DNA from: Sphagnum compactum
Lineage: Eukaryota; Bryophyta; Sphagnopsida; Sphagnales
DNA: 64,000 nt
Direction: 5' to 3'
Assembly (NCBI GenBank): GCA_965153455.1
Contig: OZ234496.1
Coordinates: 5,403,207-5,467,206, forward strand
The notes below the pieces were generated by a model that searched no databases, had not been told where the DNA came from, and saw only the letters and a list, made by a program, of their open reading frames with translations. Numbering within the stretch: the first letter of the stretch is position 1; each line of letters starts with the position of its first letter. Shown here one piece after another: positions 34,956 through 46,966 of this stretch. The position numbers and the translations under genes were made by a program.

Positions 34956-35797
34956 GATGGCTACTTGAAATCCTGCAAAAAACCCGCCATTGCCATTGAG
35001 AACACAAGAGATGCAATACACAACGCGAATGCTCAAGACAGAAAAATTTCTGTAGTAGAAAAAGCCAAAATGCTGGAAAACTTTTTCTCTCGGCGAACAA
35101 AAAGAACATCTCTCGACATCAAAATTCGAACAAAAATCTCTTGTCTTTGCTCATCAAAACTGCCCATACATTCAAACAAGTCACACTGCAAAATAAACTA
35201 ATGCTCCAAACATTTCTCCTACACAAAGAGAGAAAGGGGTTTCAAGGGCCACAAAGATCAAGGCATATATACATGGAAACCACAAAATCAGGACAGAAAA
35301 TCAAAACTGCCATTTGTTTTTCTGAAAGCTAACAGCGAACCCAACCTGAAAACTCTCCTGCACTTCTCGCAAAACCACGAATTTGCAATCACGTCACAGA
35401 GATTGACCCGCGAATTTGATCGATAATCGAAACAATCCAGTGGAGCTGCTATATACTATAACTAGGTACTCAAGAAGATCTACCCACCCAGCAACAACCA
35501 GTAGTGTTTTTCCGCAAAATTTGTTAGGTAGGTGGGTTGGTGATCATCTACAAGAGGACATAGCCAATTTTAGCCACAGGTCAGAAAGGAAAGTACAAAT
35601 TTTTAGGAATCGTCTTATATTTTGACGATCTGCTACAACATAATGTCTAAATACGGCGATTCCAAAAAAATCCTCACAATGTGAGCGATTTGACATATTG
35701 AGCGATTTTTTTCCCAAAATAGACCTTTGTACGTATCGTACTGGCGTTTTTCATTTTGTCCTGAGGATATGAAAACTCGCCAAAAACAGAAGTACCG

Positions 35798-35915
35798 GTG
35801 CCAACAACGCGTCTCAGATAGAATACTAGTCGGTGCCAACAACGCGTCTCAGAGAGAACACCTGTCGAGGGGTGCCAAGTGCCAACAACGCGTCTCAGAT
35901 TGAATACTAGTTGAG
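35798..35915. promoter_or_regulatory. Three direct repeats carrying ACGCGT (CGCG-box-like)
   Basis: GTGCCAACAACGCGTCTCAG occurs three times, near 35798, 35832 and 35878; two copies are followed by GAATACTAGT. ACGCGT fits the CGCG box bound by plant CAMTA factors. The array is about 400 bp upstream of the likely start of the His-rich gene. Regulation is inferred, not shown. Confidence 0.45.
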
Positions 35916-36099
35916 GGACCACGTCTTCCTGTTGGAATCATACAGATCGCGACAGAAAAAGATGTCAGTTTTTTTGTTGGCTTTCTGACAAACTCTTCTA
36001 TGACGAAGATTATCTTCAAGTTCCATGCCCACACACAAAGCGCAGTTAATACGTCATCTAACAATGGAAACGGTCCAAAACGAGACCCACGCACAGCAG

Positions 36100-37985
36100 C
36101 AGAAATCTGTGTGACTTTTGTGTCCCCAAAAACGGAGAGATATTATATCTAAGTCACACATTTACGTTTGGAATCCCCATGTCAGCAGCACTGCCCAATG
36201 CCCCCCTCCAAACATTGATAGAATATTATACTTTCGACATGGAATCTTCAAAATAAAATCATTCTTCAATACAGAAATGTTGAAATTTCTCACCATTCTA
36301 CTGCAATGTGCAAAAACATTGTAAATGACTTTCGGTCCAAGTTCGTAACCCCTAGAGCTGAGGGGGGCTTAAGTTCTTAACAGGCCTCAGTGGCCATCTA
36401 TGATCCCAGACCATTTTGCAACACCCACACACCCACTCCCCTAAGTGTTATTATCCTCCTAAGCCCAAATTTGATTTTGTGCATTGAGATAAGCACAGAA
36501 TTACATGGAGCAAGTTTTGTGAGAATTTTGGTCTTGAATAAACTTCAGGAACTCTTCAGTTTTATAGGTTTGAAGTTCACAATACAGGTGTTCGTGGTTT
36601 GTAGTTGGTACCTCAGGGAGGACACATTTGTCTGGTGACTTTGATGCTTCCCACAAATGCAACTCATGGTACATTGCTGCCTCTGAGTATTGAAACCCAT
36701 GGGCCTCTCTCTGTGAATGGATAAATGGATTTAAGTCAGATTATGACTAATCAACAAAATGTTTTTTGTGTTGTTAGTAGGGGTGGCTTCTTGAAAGGCC
36801 TTTTGAAGCTGAACACAGGTTTTCTCATCGGGTAGCGCTTTTGAAAACTTCTATAGTTCACTAATTTTGGAGACAATTTGGGGTAGGTAAAGCCTGAGGC
36901 CGTGGCCTTTACTGGAATATGAGTGAATGCCAGGGAGCGCCCAATGCAGGCCTGATTCCAGTAGAGCCTGCAGTTGAGGGCTATCTCTATCTGTATGTCT
37001 AAACCTGGGAAGATTTTGAATTCCTTGACATGTGGGAATCTGGAAGTAACTGTGGGCAGGGGAAATTGGAATAGAGGGCTTTACGAAAACCATGAAGCCC
37101 GCCAAGGAAGCATGAAGCCCGCCACCGAAGAACTCTAGGCTGTTATGGAGCTACCCAATTTTATATGTTCCCACGATCCCCTGGAAATATTTCTTTTCTA
37201 CGAAACAGACAAGAAGCAAGGAAGCAAAAAGAGTGTTGTTTACTCAAGGGGAGGTTCCTGTACTCATGCATTCTCCTGAGGTTCAGGAACATACCCTTGA
37301 GCTGAGGCCCTTAGGTGGCCCTCCCTCAGGAGAATGCACTTGTACAGGAAGCTCCCCTACAACAAAATCAACTGGCATTTCCAAGACCATTTGTTCCAGT
37401 AGAATAGGTATATCCTAACTTTTCAAGTCGCCTCCCCACTCCATTGAGTCCAGATTCAAAGAATGAGGGGACATTAATTAAACACAGATATTTGTTATGG
37501 GTGTCAATGCTGGTGTGTTTAAGAATTGACTGCTTATGGGTTACATACAAGTAGTGTATTTTTTAAGGAATTTTAGAAGTGGCCTAAGTGGCTACTGTTT
37601 GCTAGATCTAGCAACCTAGGTGGCTACAATCACAAGCATGGCCATCTTTTGTACAAAAAAATTTAGATAAAACAAATGGTTACTTTCTCTTTGGAAGTGT
37701 GGTGTATTTGACCATTGTAGGATGTATTGTGTATGTGAATAGTGGCTAATTCAGTTTTGACAGAATCTAAATTTAGGTTATAGTAGAAAAAACTTTGAGC
37801 CATTTAGCAAGTGTTGGAGAATTGGAGTGGCAAATTTTAATTAAAAATTAAATTGACAAATCATGTGAGGGAATTGAACCCTTGTTTTGGAAGACACTCC
37901 ACCCAATGGCAGTACATGATCCTAACTTACAAGTCACACATTAGTTCAATCATAATAAATCAAATCAAATGGGAGCCCGGAAGGA
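36100..37985. other. Intergenic stretch, no gene seen
   Basis: A minus-strand open stretch at 36851-37105 has no recognisable domain or splice partner. A foldback lies at 37247-37360. Near 37868-37880 the minus strand reads GGGTTCAATTCCC, like a tRNA B box, but no tRNA folds around it. Confidence 0.45.
37247..37360. repeat. 35-bp imperfect inverted repeat, 44-nt spacer
   Basis: The arm at 37247-37281 (starting AGGGGAGGTTCCTGTACT) pairs with 37326-37360 with about four mismatches. As RNA it is a 114-nt stem-loop with scattered bulges, more like a plant miRNA precursor than a perfect transposon hairpin. No flanking duplication was found. Confidence 0.75.
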
Positions 37986-37990
37986 GAAAT

Positions 37991-40160
37991 TTATCCAAAG
38001 GCTAATAAGCTAGAACACATCAAGCCAAAAGACCCCTCTTGGCTTTCTCCTTTGTCCAAGTTATGATGGCATCGAAAGGTATCAACAATATAAAAAAGTT
38101 GTGCAAACATTTGAACCACCAAATCCAAATGTTCACACAAATGGTTCCATAATCTTGTCTTCATGAAGGTCAAGGTTGAGAAAGTTCTTTCATCTTTCAT
38201 AGAATCCATAATTTGAAACACAACGAGTTTTGCCACTTTCATGAACTCAAAAAGTCAAGCACATAATAAAACATTACTAGAAAGTTTTTTCCAAAGTTTG
38301 AACACTAAAATCAAATCCATTGGCTAGTCCATAGCCCATTAAGCATTAAACATCATTGTAATCTTGAACAAAGAAAATTATAGATCTAGAATACTCACAT
38401 CAAGTACTATTGGGATCCAAGTTTGGGTGGATCCAAATGTTTTAGGTTGACAATAAAACCCTTTCAAGATAGCCATATGAACATGGAAAGTCACTTCACA
38501 TGAGGATTTTTGCTAGTACTTCGGATAAACAACACCCAAAGCATCCATGATATCTTTTCAGGAAATCACTTTTAACTCATCATTGAACTTAGTTATAGCT
38601 TCAAAATATTATCTTTGCACTTAATTGAAGGATTGTTGGAAGATAACACAAGTAATAAGCACATAGACTTATGTTTCCAGACACCAATAATGCATCATGA
38701 TAAAAAATGCCATCAATTTGAAAACTCAAGTTTTCAAAACCAATATTCAAATCATGTTCCCATTCAGGCACCACCATGTCTAACGTGCCATTCAACAAGC
38801 TGCAATACGCATTGAACCCACCATGCATGTCTAGGCAATCTAGGCATGGTCATTGTACAAATAGTAAAGATCTATTTAGCACAATTTGACTACAACAACA
38901 AAATCATAGACAAAACATTACCAAGACTAGGAGAATTTAATCAGGTCATTGAGCCTTTCTAGCATGGGCATAATACAAAAAGCCCCATCATTACCTCTAA
39001 ATCACAAAGCAATTCTAAATTATGGGCAACTTGAGTATTACTACCAACATCTTGATGCATCTTTAAAACCAAGGCACGATACTCAAACAAAACCCTTTTA
39101 TCTGGGAGTAGCATAGAAATCTAATGAATTTTGATGTTTTTCAAAATTCTCTTACCCCTTATTTCCACAATATCAACCAAATCAACAAACTCTTGGGTTC
39201 TTTTTGGACTATGAAAAAAGTATGCATATAAACTCTATAGCACATTTTCAATATTTTTCACAATGTTTGTTTTAAAAAGAGTTTGGATTACAAGATTAGT
39301 ACGATGGATCATCCAATGCACATTGATCATGAATGGTGCATTTTCCTCTTTCAATTGAATTGTCACACCTATTTTAATGCCCTAAAACACATTCACCCCA
39401 TGAGCACCAAATGTAATTATTTTAGATGCAATTGTTTCCTAACACAAATCACTAAACAACACCATGGCATCCACCAATACACATTTCAAGTTATCATAAT
39501 GGCCCCATTAACCATGCGCTGCAAGGATAATAACGAAGGTGTCCACTGCCATTCTTCCACCACATAAGCATGAATGGAAATCTAAGATTGCTAATCAAAA
39601 TTTACAACTTCATCACAAGAAATAAAGATGAATCTAACACCTTCAACCAAATATTTGGTTTTTTTGACAACCAAATCATACATGCAAGCTGCCATCTCCT
39701 AAGCAATTGTGTTTTACCAATGGGTTTTTGGAAAATTCTTCACATCAAAGAAATGCAACAATTTGCTCATGCTTTCATAATTAGTCATAAGTTTGTTTTT
39801 AACCAGCATGTGGAAATAAACAGAAATTTACACCAATTTTTTCTTCATTTCACCAACAACAACATGACAAATTTGGTTAGCAATGGTGTCCTTCCTAATT
39901 GAACAATACAAACGTTCATTCTTAACATGGACAAAACCCTTGTTCATCTAATATTCACTGGTTTTACAAACTCTTGGGATTGCAATTAAGGCCTTCCTTT
40001 TCCCATTGTGTTTCCAAAGGTCGTCCAATTTAAGGGCCAACAACGTTTCCTTGCCTTCTATCTTATATAAACCTTGCATCTAATTTGATACACCTTACCA
40101 TGTGCATCCACCATACATTCAACCCATGGCAACTTAACATTCAAACACCTTAAAACACCT
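37991..40160 (-). pseudogene. Decayed hAT-family transposase (DUF4371-like)
   Basis: Reading the minus strand from about 40160, stop-riddled blocks follow the family order. First come VDAHGKVYQIRCKVYIR and LDDLWKHNGKRKALIAI; then TIANQICHVVVGEMKKKLV, KLLHFFDVKNFPKTHW and FIFISCDEVVNFD; then INVHWMIHRTNLVIQTL, SLYAYFFHSPKRTQEFVDLV and EYRALVLKMHQDVGS. The last block is ERTFSTLTFMKTRL followed by LCEHLDLVVQMFAQLFY, near 38,170-38,080. These are the zinc-finger-associated N-terminus, RNase H-like core and C-terminal part of hAT-derived DUF4371/ZNF862-like proteins. Many stops and frameshifts show it is old and inactive. Confidence 0.85.
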
Positions 40161-40437
40161 ATTTAGCTCTACTCCTTTCGTCTCTTCAACAAAAATCCAC
40201 ATATCAACATTAGAAAAAGGTTCAAGATTAGAAGGGATAATATTTAGAGGTTGGTTGCTAAAGGATGTTACACCTAATGCATCAATTTGAGAAAAAAATG
40301 ATGTAATTAGAAGTTTTGGGGAGGCTAAAAAGGTGCCATGTTTAAGAAATAATCACAATATCATAAAATAATATACAAGACCTACAACAACAATCTCCAA
40401 TTTTGTTGTCAACAATCAACAAACCTCAACTCTGTAA

Positions 40438-41530
40438 TCAACAACTAGTAAACCTTAAAGCTTTACATTACAGTATGTAGATCACAACCAATCAATTCTA
40501 AAGCTTTAATTTTTTAACTATTATGCAATCATGGTATGAACTTCGTCTTCATCAAAGTAGATTTTTTTTTTTTGTTGAATTTGGTTGGACCATCCATCTT
40601 GTTTAATTATGCTAGTTTAAAATACTGAGCAAGAGTTGTATGCTTGGAGTGTAAGTATGATTTGGAAGAAAATATTTTTAAAGATTATATTATGGTGGGT
40701 TCAACTTGATAATTACAATATTGTACATAAACACAATGTATGTATGACTTATTTTCATTAAATATCTTGCATGATTATTAAAGCCCTATTCGCTTAACAT
40801 CATGGCCCATTACTTATAGTTCTAAAAAACTTACTTTATTTATTGGGTTGTTGGTCTAAATAGAATTTAAAGAATTCAATTGGAAAAAGGAAAAAAAATT
40901 GTGCTCTCGACACCCTGTCGAGTTTTTATTCCACAAGCATTCGACCTAAAGTGCTTTAACTTTTTTTTAAGAAGATTAGCGAGAGGACATCATGTTAGGA
41001 TTTTATTTTGGAAAGATGTTTGTAGACTACAACCAATAAACCTTAAAGTTCTACACTGGCAATATGTACTGGCAATATGTACATTATAACTAGTAAACCC
41101 TAAAGCTCTACATTATAATTTATAAACTACAATCGCTAAACCTTAAAGCTTTACATTATAGTTTGTAGATTGCAACCACTAAACCCTAAACCTCTGCATT
41201 ATACTCTATAGTTTGTAACCAATAACCCTTCAAAACCTTTAGAGTTATCATGGATGCCAATGCCATGGAGTTCATTCATATGAATGTTCATCTATGATTT
41301 GTAGTGAACTTGTATCTAACTCCTAATTTAGTTTTAGTTCACTCTCAATTTATTTTTAATTAAGTTCTAATTCACTTTTAGTTAATTATTAGTTCACTTT
41401 TAATTGAGTCTTAGTTCATTTCCAGTTTATTTTTAGTTAACTTTTAATTCACTTCTAGTTAATTCTTAGTTCACTTCCAATTAATTTTTAATTCACTTTT
41501 AATTGAATCTTAATTCACTCATAGTGAACT
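40438..41530. repeat. AT-rich short-repeat arrays
   Basis: Two kinds. Around 40438-40500 and 41030-41230, about five loose copies of TAAACCYTAAAGCTYTACATT followed by a GTAG-CTACAACC block, spaced 55-65 bp. At 41325-41530, about ten degenerate copies of TTAGTTCACTTTTAGTTAAT, period about 20-25 bp. Both are noncoding. Confidence 0.65.
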
Positions 41531-41849
41531 TACCAAATCTAAATAGGTAGCCAATGGTAGATCACCTTTTATCATTATCTCTTGCCCAAATACATTAGTA
41601 AATCCATTTATTTATTTTCATCACTAAAATTGTAAAATATTTCATATAATTTTTGGTACTTTTCAAATATCTAAAAATATGATGGGCAATATAGGCCTCA
41701 AGGTGTGATCTTTTTGGCGTTCTCATGTACCAAAGCTTACCCAATTACATATGTAAGATTTGGTTGAATGTTGATGAAATAGATTAACTTGCATTGATGT
41801 AATGATAGAAGGTCGAACAAACACCTTCCTTTCCATCATCTTTGTCAAA

Positions 41850-44800
41850 TTTAACATTATCTAAAAGGGGTCTAGGTGCAATATTACATTTGGTCATTTA
41901 AAATTCATCTAAAGTGTTTGTGATGGAGGAACGCGACACATAAAGATGCATGTTGGTATAGACAAAAACTCCACACCCAAAAAAAAATTTAGAAGCTCAA
42001 GCTTAGTCATTTCAAACTTGGAGAAAAATTAATCTTTCAACCACCTAATCTTCTCACCATGATATCCTATGATCAAACAATCATCCATGTAAAGTACAAT
42101 GATGATCAATTCTCCCTTTTCCAATAAACAACCTATATTATCTATCCCTCCTTCTTCAAATAAATGATATAATGTCAATTTTTTGTACTAGGTTTTAGGT
42201 GTTTACCAAAGCCCATACAATTAGTTTTATGTAGCTTGCACGCCTTGTGTTCTTGCCCTTCAACTTGGAACCCCTTTGGTTGGTCATAAACATATTTTCC
42301 TTTAGATCATTGTTAAGAACTGACATTTTTACATCCAAGTGCAGTAACTCCCATTTGTTATGTGCTACAACATTGGGAAAAAAATTGTTGTTTGCAACTA
42401 AAAAGGGTCATTTACAACCTTTTTCAATTGAAATTACATTTTTATTGCAATTTTTTTTAATTAATTTTTTTTCAATTGCAAAAATTGGTTACAAATGATA
42501 GTTTTTCTTCTAATGCAAAGGCCACCATCAAACTCACAATGTTCCATTTAATGACAAAAGCAAAAGTCTTATCAAATTCAAATCTTGCATTTTATTCATA
42601 TGGCTTTGCCATTAATCTCATTTTGAATTTGTTAGGTTTCGCATCAAGTGTTAACTTTATTTTGTACACCAACTCCACACTAATTGGCCTTTTTGCCAAT
42701 GGAAGGTCCATGAAATTCCATATTCTATTTTTAAAAATATAGTCCATATCTTGTGCCGTAACCCAATTCCACCCTTTAGATTTTTATTTTTCAAGGTAAT
42801 TCTATGGCTCTAATTGTTGCATCGCAACAAATAATAATATTCTCCTCCAAAAAATTCACCTAGATAAAAAATTTAAAATCAGCACTTTTCAATAATTAGC
42901 CATCCAAGATGGGGTCATCATTTTCAAGCTAGATGCCTTTGGGTATAAAGGGTTATGTAACGATAGCCTTTGATCCATGTCCATCCACAAATTGTGAAGG
43001 AAAGCTAAACAAATTCCTTGGTGGTTATTCAATTATAATGCTAAGGATTCTTTATGAAAAATGATCCCTTAAGGTCAACATTATTTGGGCAATTTTCTCC
43101 ATGATCTTGAAGACCACTAGATTTTTAAGATGAAATGTGTAATCTTAGATTGATTGGGGTCTCCTCTCGCACATGTATTTCTATGTGAATTTGTCAATGT
43201 GGCATGAATTCATTAATTGTTAGCCACAACAATAAGTTAGGTTTTACCACCTTGGGAATGACAATAGACATTTCATCAAATTTCACATCCATTGCAATAA
43301 TAATATTTTTATGTTAATGATTATAACCATGATATGTTTTAAAGTGACCATCATATTTTACAAAGGTTCCTTCCAAAACATGGGCCCCAACTTTGTTTTA
43401 ATCTTTTTAAAACACATGGATATACACATGATGTTTTAAACATTCTCAAATGACTTGAATTAAATTTCACTTTATAGAAGATTTGTTTTCAAATAACCTT
43501 GTGATTAGACTTAATTGAACATCCATTATGCAGCTAAGGTATAATAATAATCACTTTTACCCAAAGGTGGTTAAGGGTATTGCTTTTAAGTATCGTTGAT
43601 CTAGCATTGTTTAAAAGTGTACAATTCACTTGTTTAACTACCTCGTTTTGTTGGGGGTCCTAGCTTGGGTGTATTGTTGCACTATGCCCTTGGCTTCAAA
43701 TTATTTAACAAATTGATTTGATAAGTATTCCCCCCCTTGGTTCGAACATAAGATTCAAAATGATTTTAAGGTCCAATTTTCAACTTTTTGTTTAAATAGT
43801 AAAGATTAGTGAAGTGCCTCATTTTTCTTCTTAAAAAGAGCTATAACTTGCACAAATTATCATCTACAAAGGTCATGAAATAAAATAAACCATCTAGTGA
43901 CTTGATTAGAAAAGGGTGACATAGGTTAGAATGTACTAGTTCAATTAGCTCTACCACCCATGTTTGATTCCTGGAAAAAGGTTCCCTAGTTGCCTCCCAA
44001 TTTGACACCCATGACATACATCCACAATTGCAAGAGGTTGGGTATCCCTATTGCCATTTTGTTTTTAAATAGGAAACTCAAGCCTTGGTAATTTAAATGG
44101 CCTAGCATGTGGTGCCACAATCTTGCAAATGAGTGGTCAATTGCATGAACTTGTGGTGATTTAATCAAGAGTTTCAAATTGTGATGATAAAGACCTCTAA
44201 AAGGGTTTCAAGTTTTTTTTATATTGTCAATCAATGGTCTTGCTTGTGAATCACAAGGCATTGTTTTGAATCAAACACCACAATGTAATTTTCACTTATT
44301 ATTTTGCCCATGTTCAACAAATTCTTCTTCAAAGTATGTACAAAACATTGGCAATGTTTTTTTATTTCACCTAATGGCATCTTGACATGAATGTCTCCCT
44401 TTCCAACAATATCATACGATTACATTAAAGATAGAACAAAGTTGTGTTACATTGATCAAAGTTGATTTATCACTAGTAACATGTTCCAAAACACGTAAAT
44501 CTAAATACCATTGATGATCTAGCTTTCCTTCTACACTAGCTATAACTTCAAATAGTTCCTCCACATTAGAGTCTAACTTCTTCAAATAGTTCCTCCACGT
44601 TAGAGTTTTTTGGTTGGAGTTGTTTTGCAGGTTTTATGATTATTAGTGTGAACCCGGTGCATAATGCACCCGTCGAGCTCCCCCCGCCCGGTCCTTCCCA
44701 TTGCCCACTCCGGTTCTTTACCCCGTTGACCCCCCCCTCCCGTCCTTCGCATTTTCCACTCCGATTCTTTAACCCGTTGATCCCCCCCCGTTCCCCTGTT

Positions 44801-45500
44801 ATATATAATTAACTTCCCGCCCCGTGCTGGCCCCCCCTCGCCCCGTTACCAAGCCTTGTCATAAAAAATGCATTGCCCGGTTCTGCCATAAAAAATGCAG
44901 AGGCCGGTTCTGCCATAGAATTGCAGCAGAATTGTCGTGTCAGACAGACGCACAGACAGACTTACTGAATTAATATATATGATTTGCATTATGATGTTCC
45001 CACTTTTTATGAGGTCTTCATCTGACTTACAAATGTTTGTTTCACATTCCCGGCAATCATTCACAAAATGTTCAAATTTCCCGCAATAATCACAAATGCC
45101 TAGTTTGTAACCTGGACCAATCTGTTGCCAAAACATGCTTCCCTTGTATTGGGTAGAGCTAACATCTTTCAATGATTTAATGTTGTGGTGTAAGGATCTT
45201 TGGCGGTCCTTATGCTATAAGTTCCCCCACAAGTGTTTCAAATGGCAATGTGGTATCTATGTTAGTGATTGCCTAAATGAAAGATTCACAAGAACTGGGC
45301 AAGGCATTTAACAAGATCTCCACCAAATTTTCATCATTAATGGGCATCCATAGCTATTAGTTGCGACTTTTAGTGTCTTAAGTTCTTGAATATATCCTTT
45401 TATTTCAATTTTTAAAATATTGTTTAATGTTTCCAAACGATTCTTCAAATACGCAAAAGTATCCTTGGGTGGTATTGCTAAGAACATCACACCTTATTTT
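41850..45500 (-). mobile_element. Decayed Ty1/copia retrotransposon
   Basis: Minus-strand pieces occur in copia order. Gag lies at about 45480-45220 (VEILLNALPSSCESFI, then TTLPFETLVG). A CCHC zinc knuckle CDYCGKFEHFVNDC is at about 45100-45060. The GAG-pre-integrase motif LWHHMLGHLNYQGLSFL is at about 44130-44080. The integrase core (GGEYLSNQFVK, then TPQQNEVVKQVNCTLL) is at about 43740-43620. The RVT_2 catalytic box YMDD is at 42091-42080, followed by FSKFEMTKLELLNFFLGV. Integrase before reverse transcriptase identifies copia rather than gypsy. Stops and frameshifts are frequent throughout. No LTR pair was recognised, so the outer limits are approximate. Confidence 0.88.
44634..44995. mobile_element. 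GC-rich ~350-bp insertion inside the copia relic
   Basis: Between the integrase side and the zinc knuckle, composition changes abruptly to C-rich sequence (44641-44988), flanked on both sides by TTATGAT (44634-44640 and 44989-44995). Inside are two ~62-bp direct repeats (CCCACTCCG-TTCTTTA-CCCGTTGA), two to three ~28-bp repeats (GCCCGGTTCTGCCATA) and a CAGACAGACGCACAGACAGA tail. No protein is encoded. It resembles a short nonautonomous element; its class is unknown to me. Confidence 0.6.
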
Positions 45501-45661
45501 ATTGAATTTATCGAACTTTGAAAATAATCAAAATCATTTAAATAAAAAACTTCATTAAAATGAGTATTTCTATTAGTTTGTATAAATAAAATTTATAATG
45601 ATATCAAGAATATTTTGTATTCTGATTTTTTTCATAATTAAATTTGAAAAAACTTATTATT

Positions 45662-45682
45662 TATATATATATATATATATAT
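45662..45682. repeat. (TA)n microsatellite followed by a T run
   Basis: About ten TA units and then ten T, directly before the 5' region of the reticulon gene. Confidence 0.9.
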
Positions 45683-46003
45683 TTTTTTTTTCCAGACTTC
45701 CAATCGGACCGTTCAGATCAGATCAGGGAGACCACCATTACGGCTGAAATGGGCGTTTGTGTCGGATCGGATGGTTCTCAAGCCCCGAGAGCGCCATGCA
45801 CAAACCCTCGTCTTTCGCCTTCTCTGCACTGGTCCCCGCCAAACCCTCTTTGGCTTTTCTGCTGCTTTTCGCCATCGCTACATGTGTGTCAGTAGTTCTG
45901 CGTCTCCCCTCGACGGAAAACGCATTGCGCCAGCACCTGGGCGTGCGCTTGCGACCATCCGAACAACGGCGACTTCTTCGTTCTGTGGAGCTACGTGCTG
46001 AAG

Positions 46004-46927
46004 GTAATCTTGAACAGCTTCCTAAACTTTTATGGTGAGAGAGGGCTCCGTACTCGTCTTTAGTGATTATGCAGTTTGCGGTGGCCGAATCTTTGCTTAA
46101 GTTTGGTTTCCATTCGATATCAAGAGTTACAACTCGATTGCGTTTACTCTGTGCAAGTATCCAGAAGGTATTCTCGAAAATCCGTCGCTACCTAATAATG
46201 AACTTTGTTGTGAATGGAGTTGAACATATGGTTCTTGAGGAGCGTTGAAATGACCTACTGACAAACTAACTTGATTTTCGTTGTTTTCTCTGTGATCGAC
46301 TGCCAATGCCGTAGGAGGATAAACTCTGGAAATTTTGTAGATCTATTTGTTTTCCAAGTAGATTTGCTTCCATTAGCTTCAATTTCAATTTTTTGGGGAG
46401 TGGGAGACGTGTGATACACATAGCGATTTCGGAATTTTGGTCGTAATTCCAGTTGACTTTCAAGCAGAGTTCAGGGGATTTGGAGCATGTGAGATGAATT
46501 GCTTGATTCGGCAAAGTCCTGTTGTGTGTTCGGTGATATGTAGTTGGATCTGAAGTGTCTATAACCTTCACTCCGGTCATCTCCCAATTCGATTCCAGTT
46601 GACTTAAATGCTCAGTACTTATGGGGATATTCGGTAATAGACATCGGGAAAGTTTCTGCATTACCGTGAAATGCTTGACAGGGGTCAATGAGATTTGAAT
46701 CAAATTTTGATGCTTGTTTGGCTGTACAATATACCTATGTTTGGTGAAGTTGATGTGACTCTGATGTGAATGGTCCCACTTAAGCTTCATTTCTTATTGA
46801 GGTTTCAATTTGTTAGCCTAGTTCACATGAGGGTTTATGTTGGAAGACTTCATGAAACTAACTTCTAGGCTAAATGTCTGCTCTTTAAGCTGAATGAAAA
46901 TTTACTTGTATATCACTACCTATGCAG
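46004..46927 (+). other. Probable 5'-leader intron of the reticulon gene
   Basis: A GTAATC donor follows GCTGAAG at 46003, and an acceptor TATGCAG ends at 46927, 39 nt before the reticulon ATG. The upstream leader (about 45700-46003) is GC-richer and contains small upstream frames. Placement is inferred from splice signals only. Confidence 0.55.
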
Positions 46928-46966
46928 GTGCAGTTCTCTGCTTGATTGAGAAGGTTCTGAAGCAAG

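Noticed and set aside
37866-37882. tRNA gene suggested by a B-box-like GGGTTCAATTCCC
   Set aside because: No A box at the right distance and no cloverleaf; likely chance or an old SINE scrap.
46266-46790. 174-codon minus-strand open frame
   Set aside because: Lies within the probable leader intron of the reticulon gene, with no domain and no codon pattern beyond chance.
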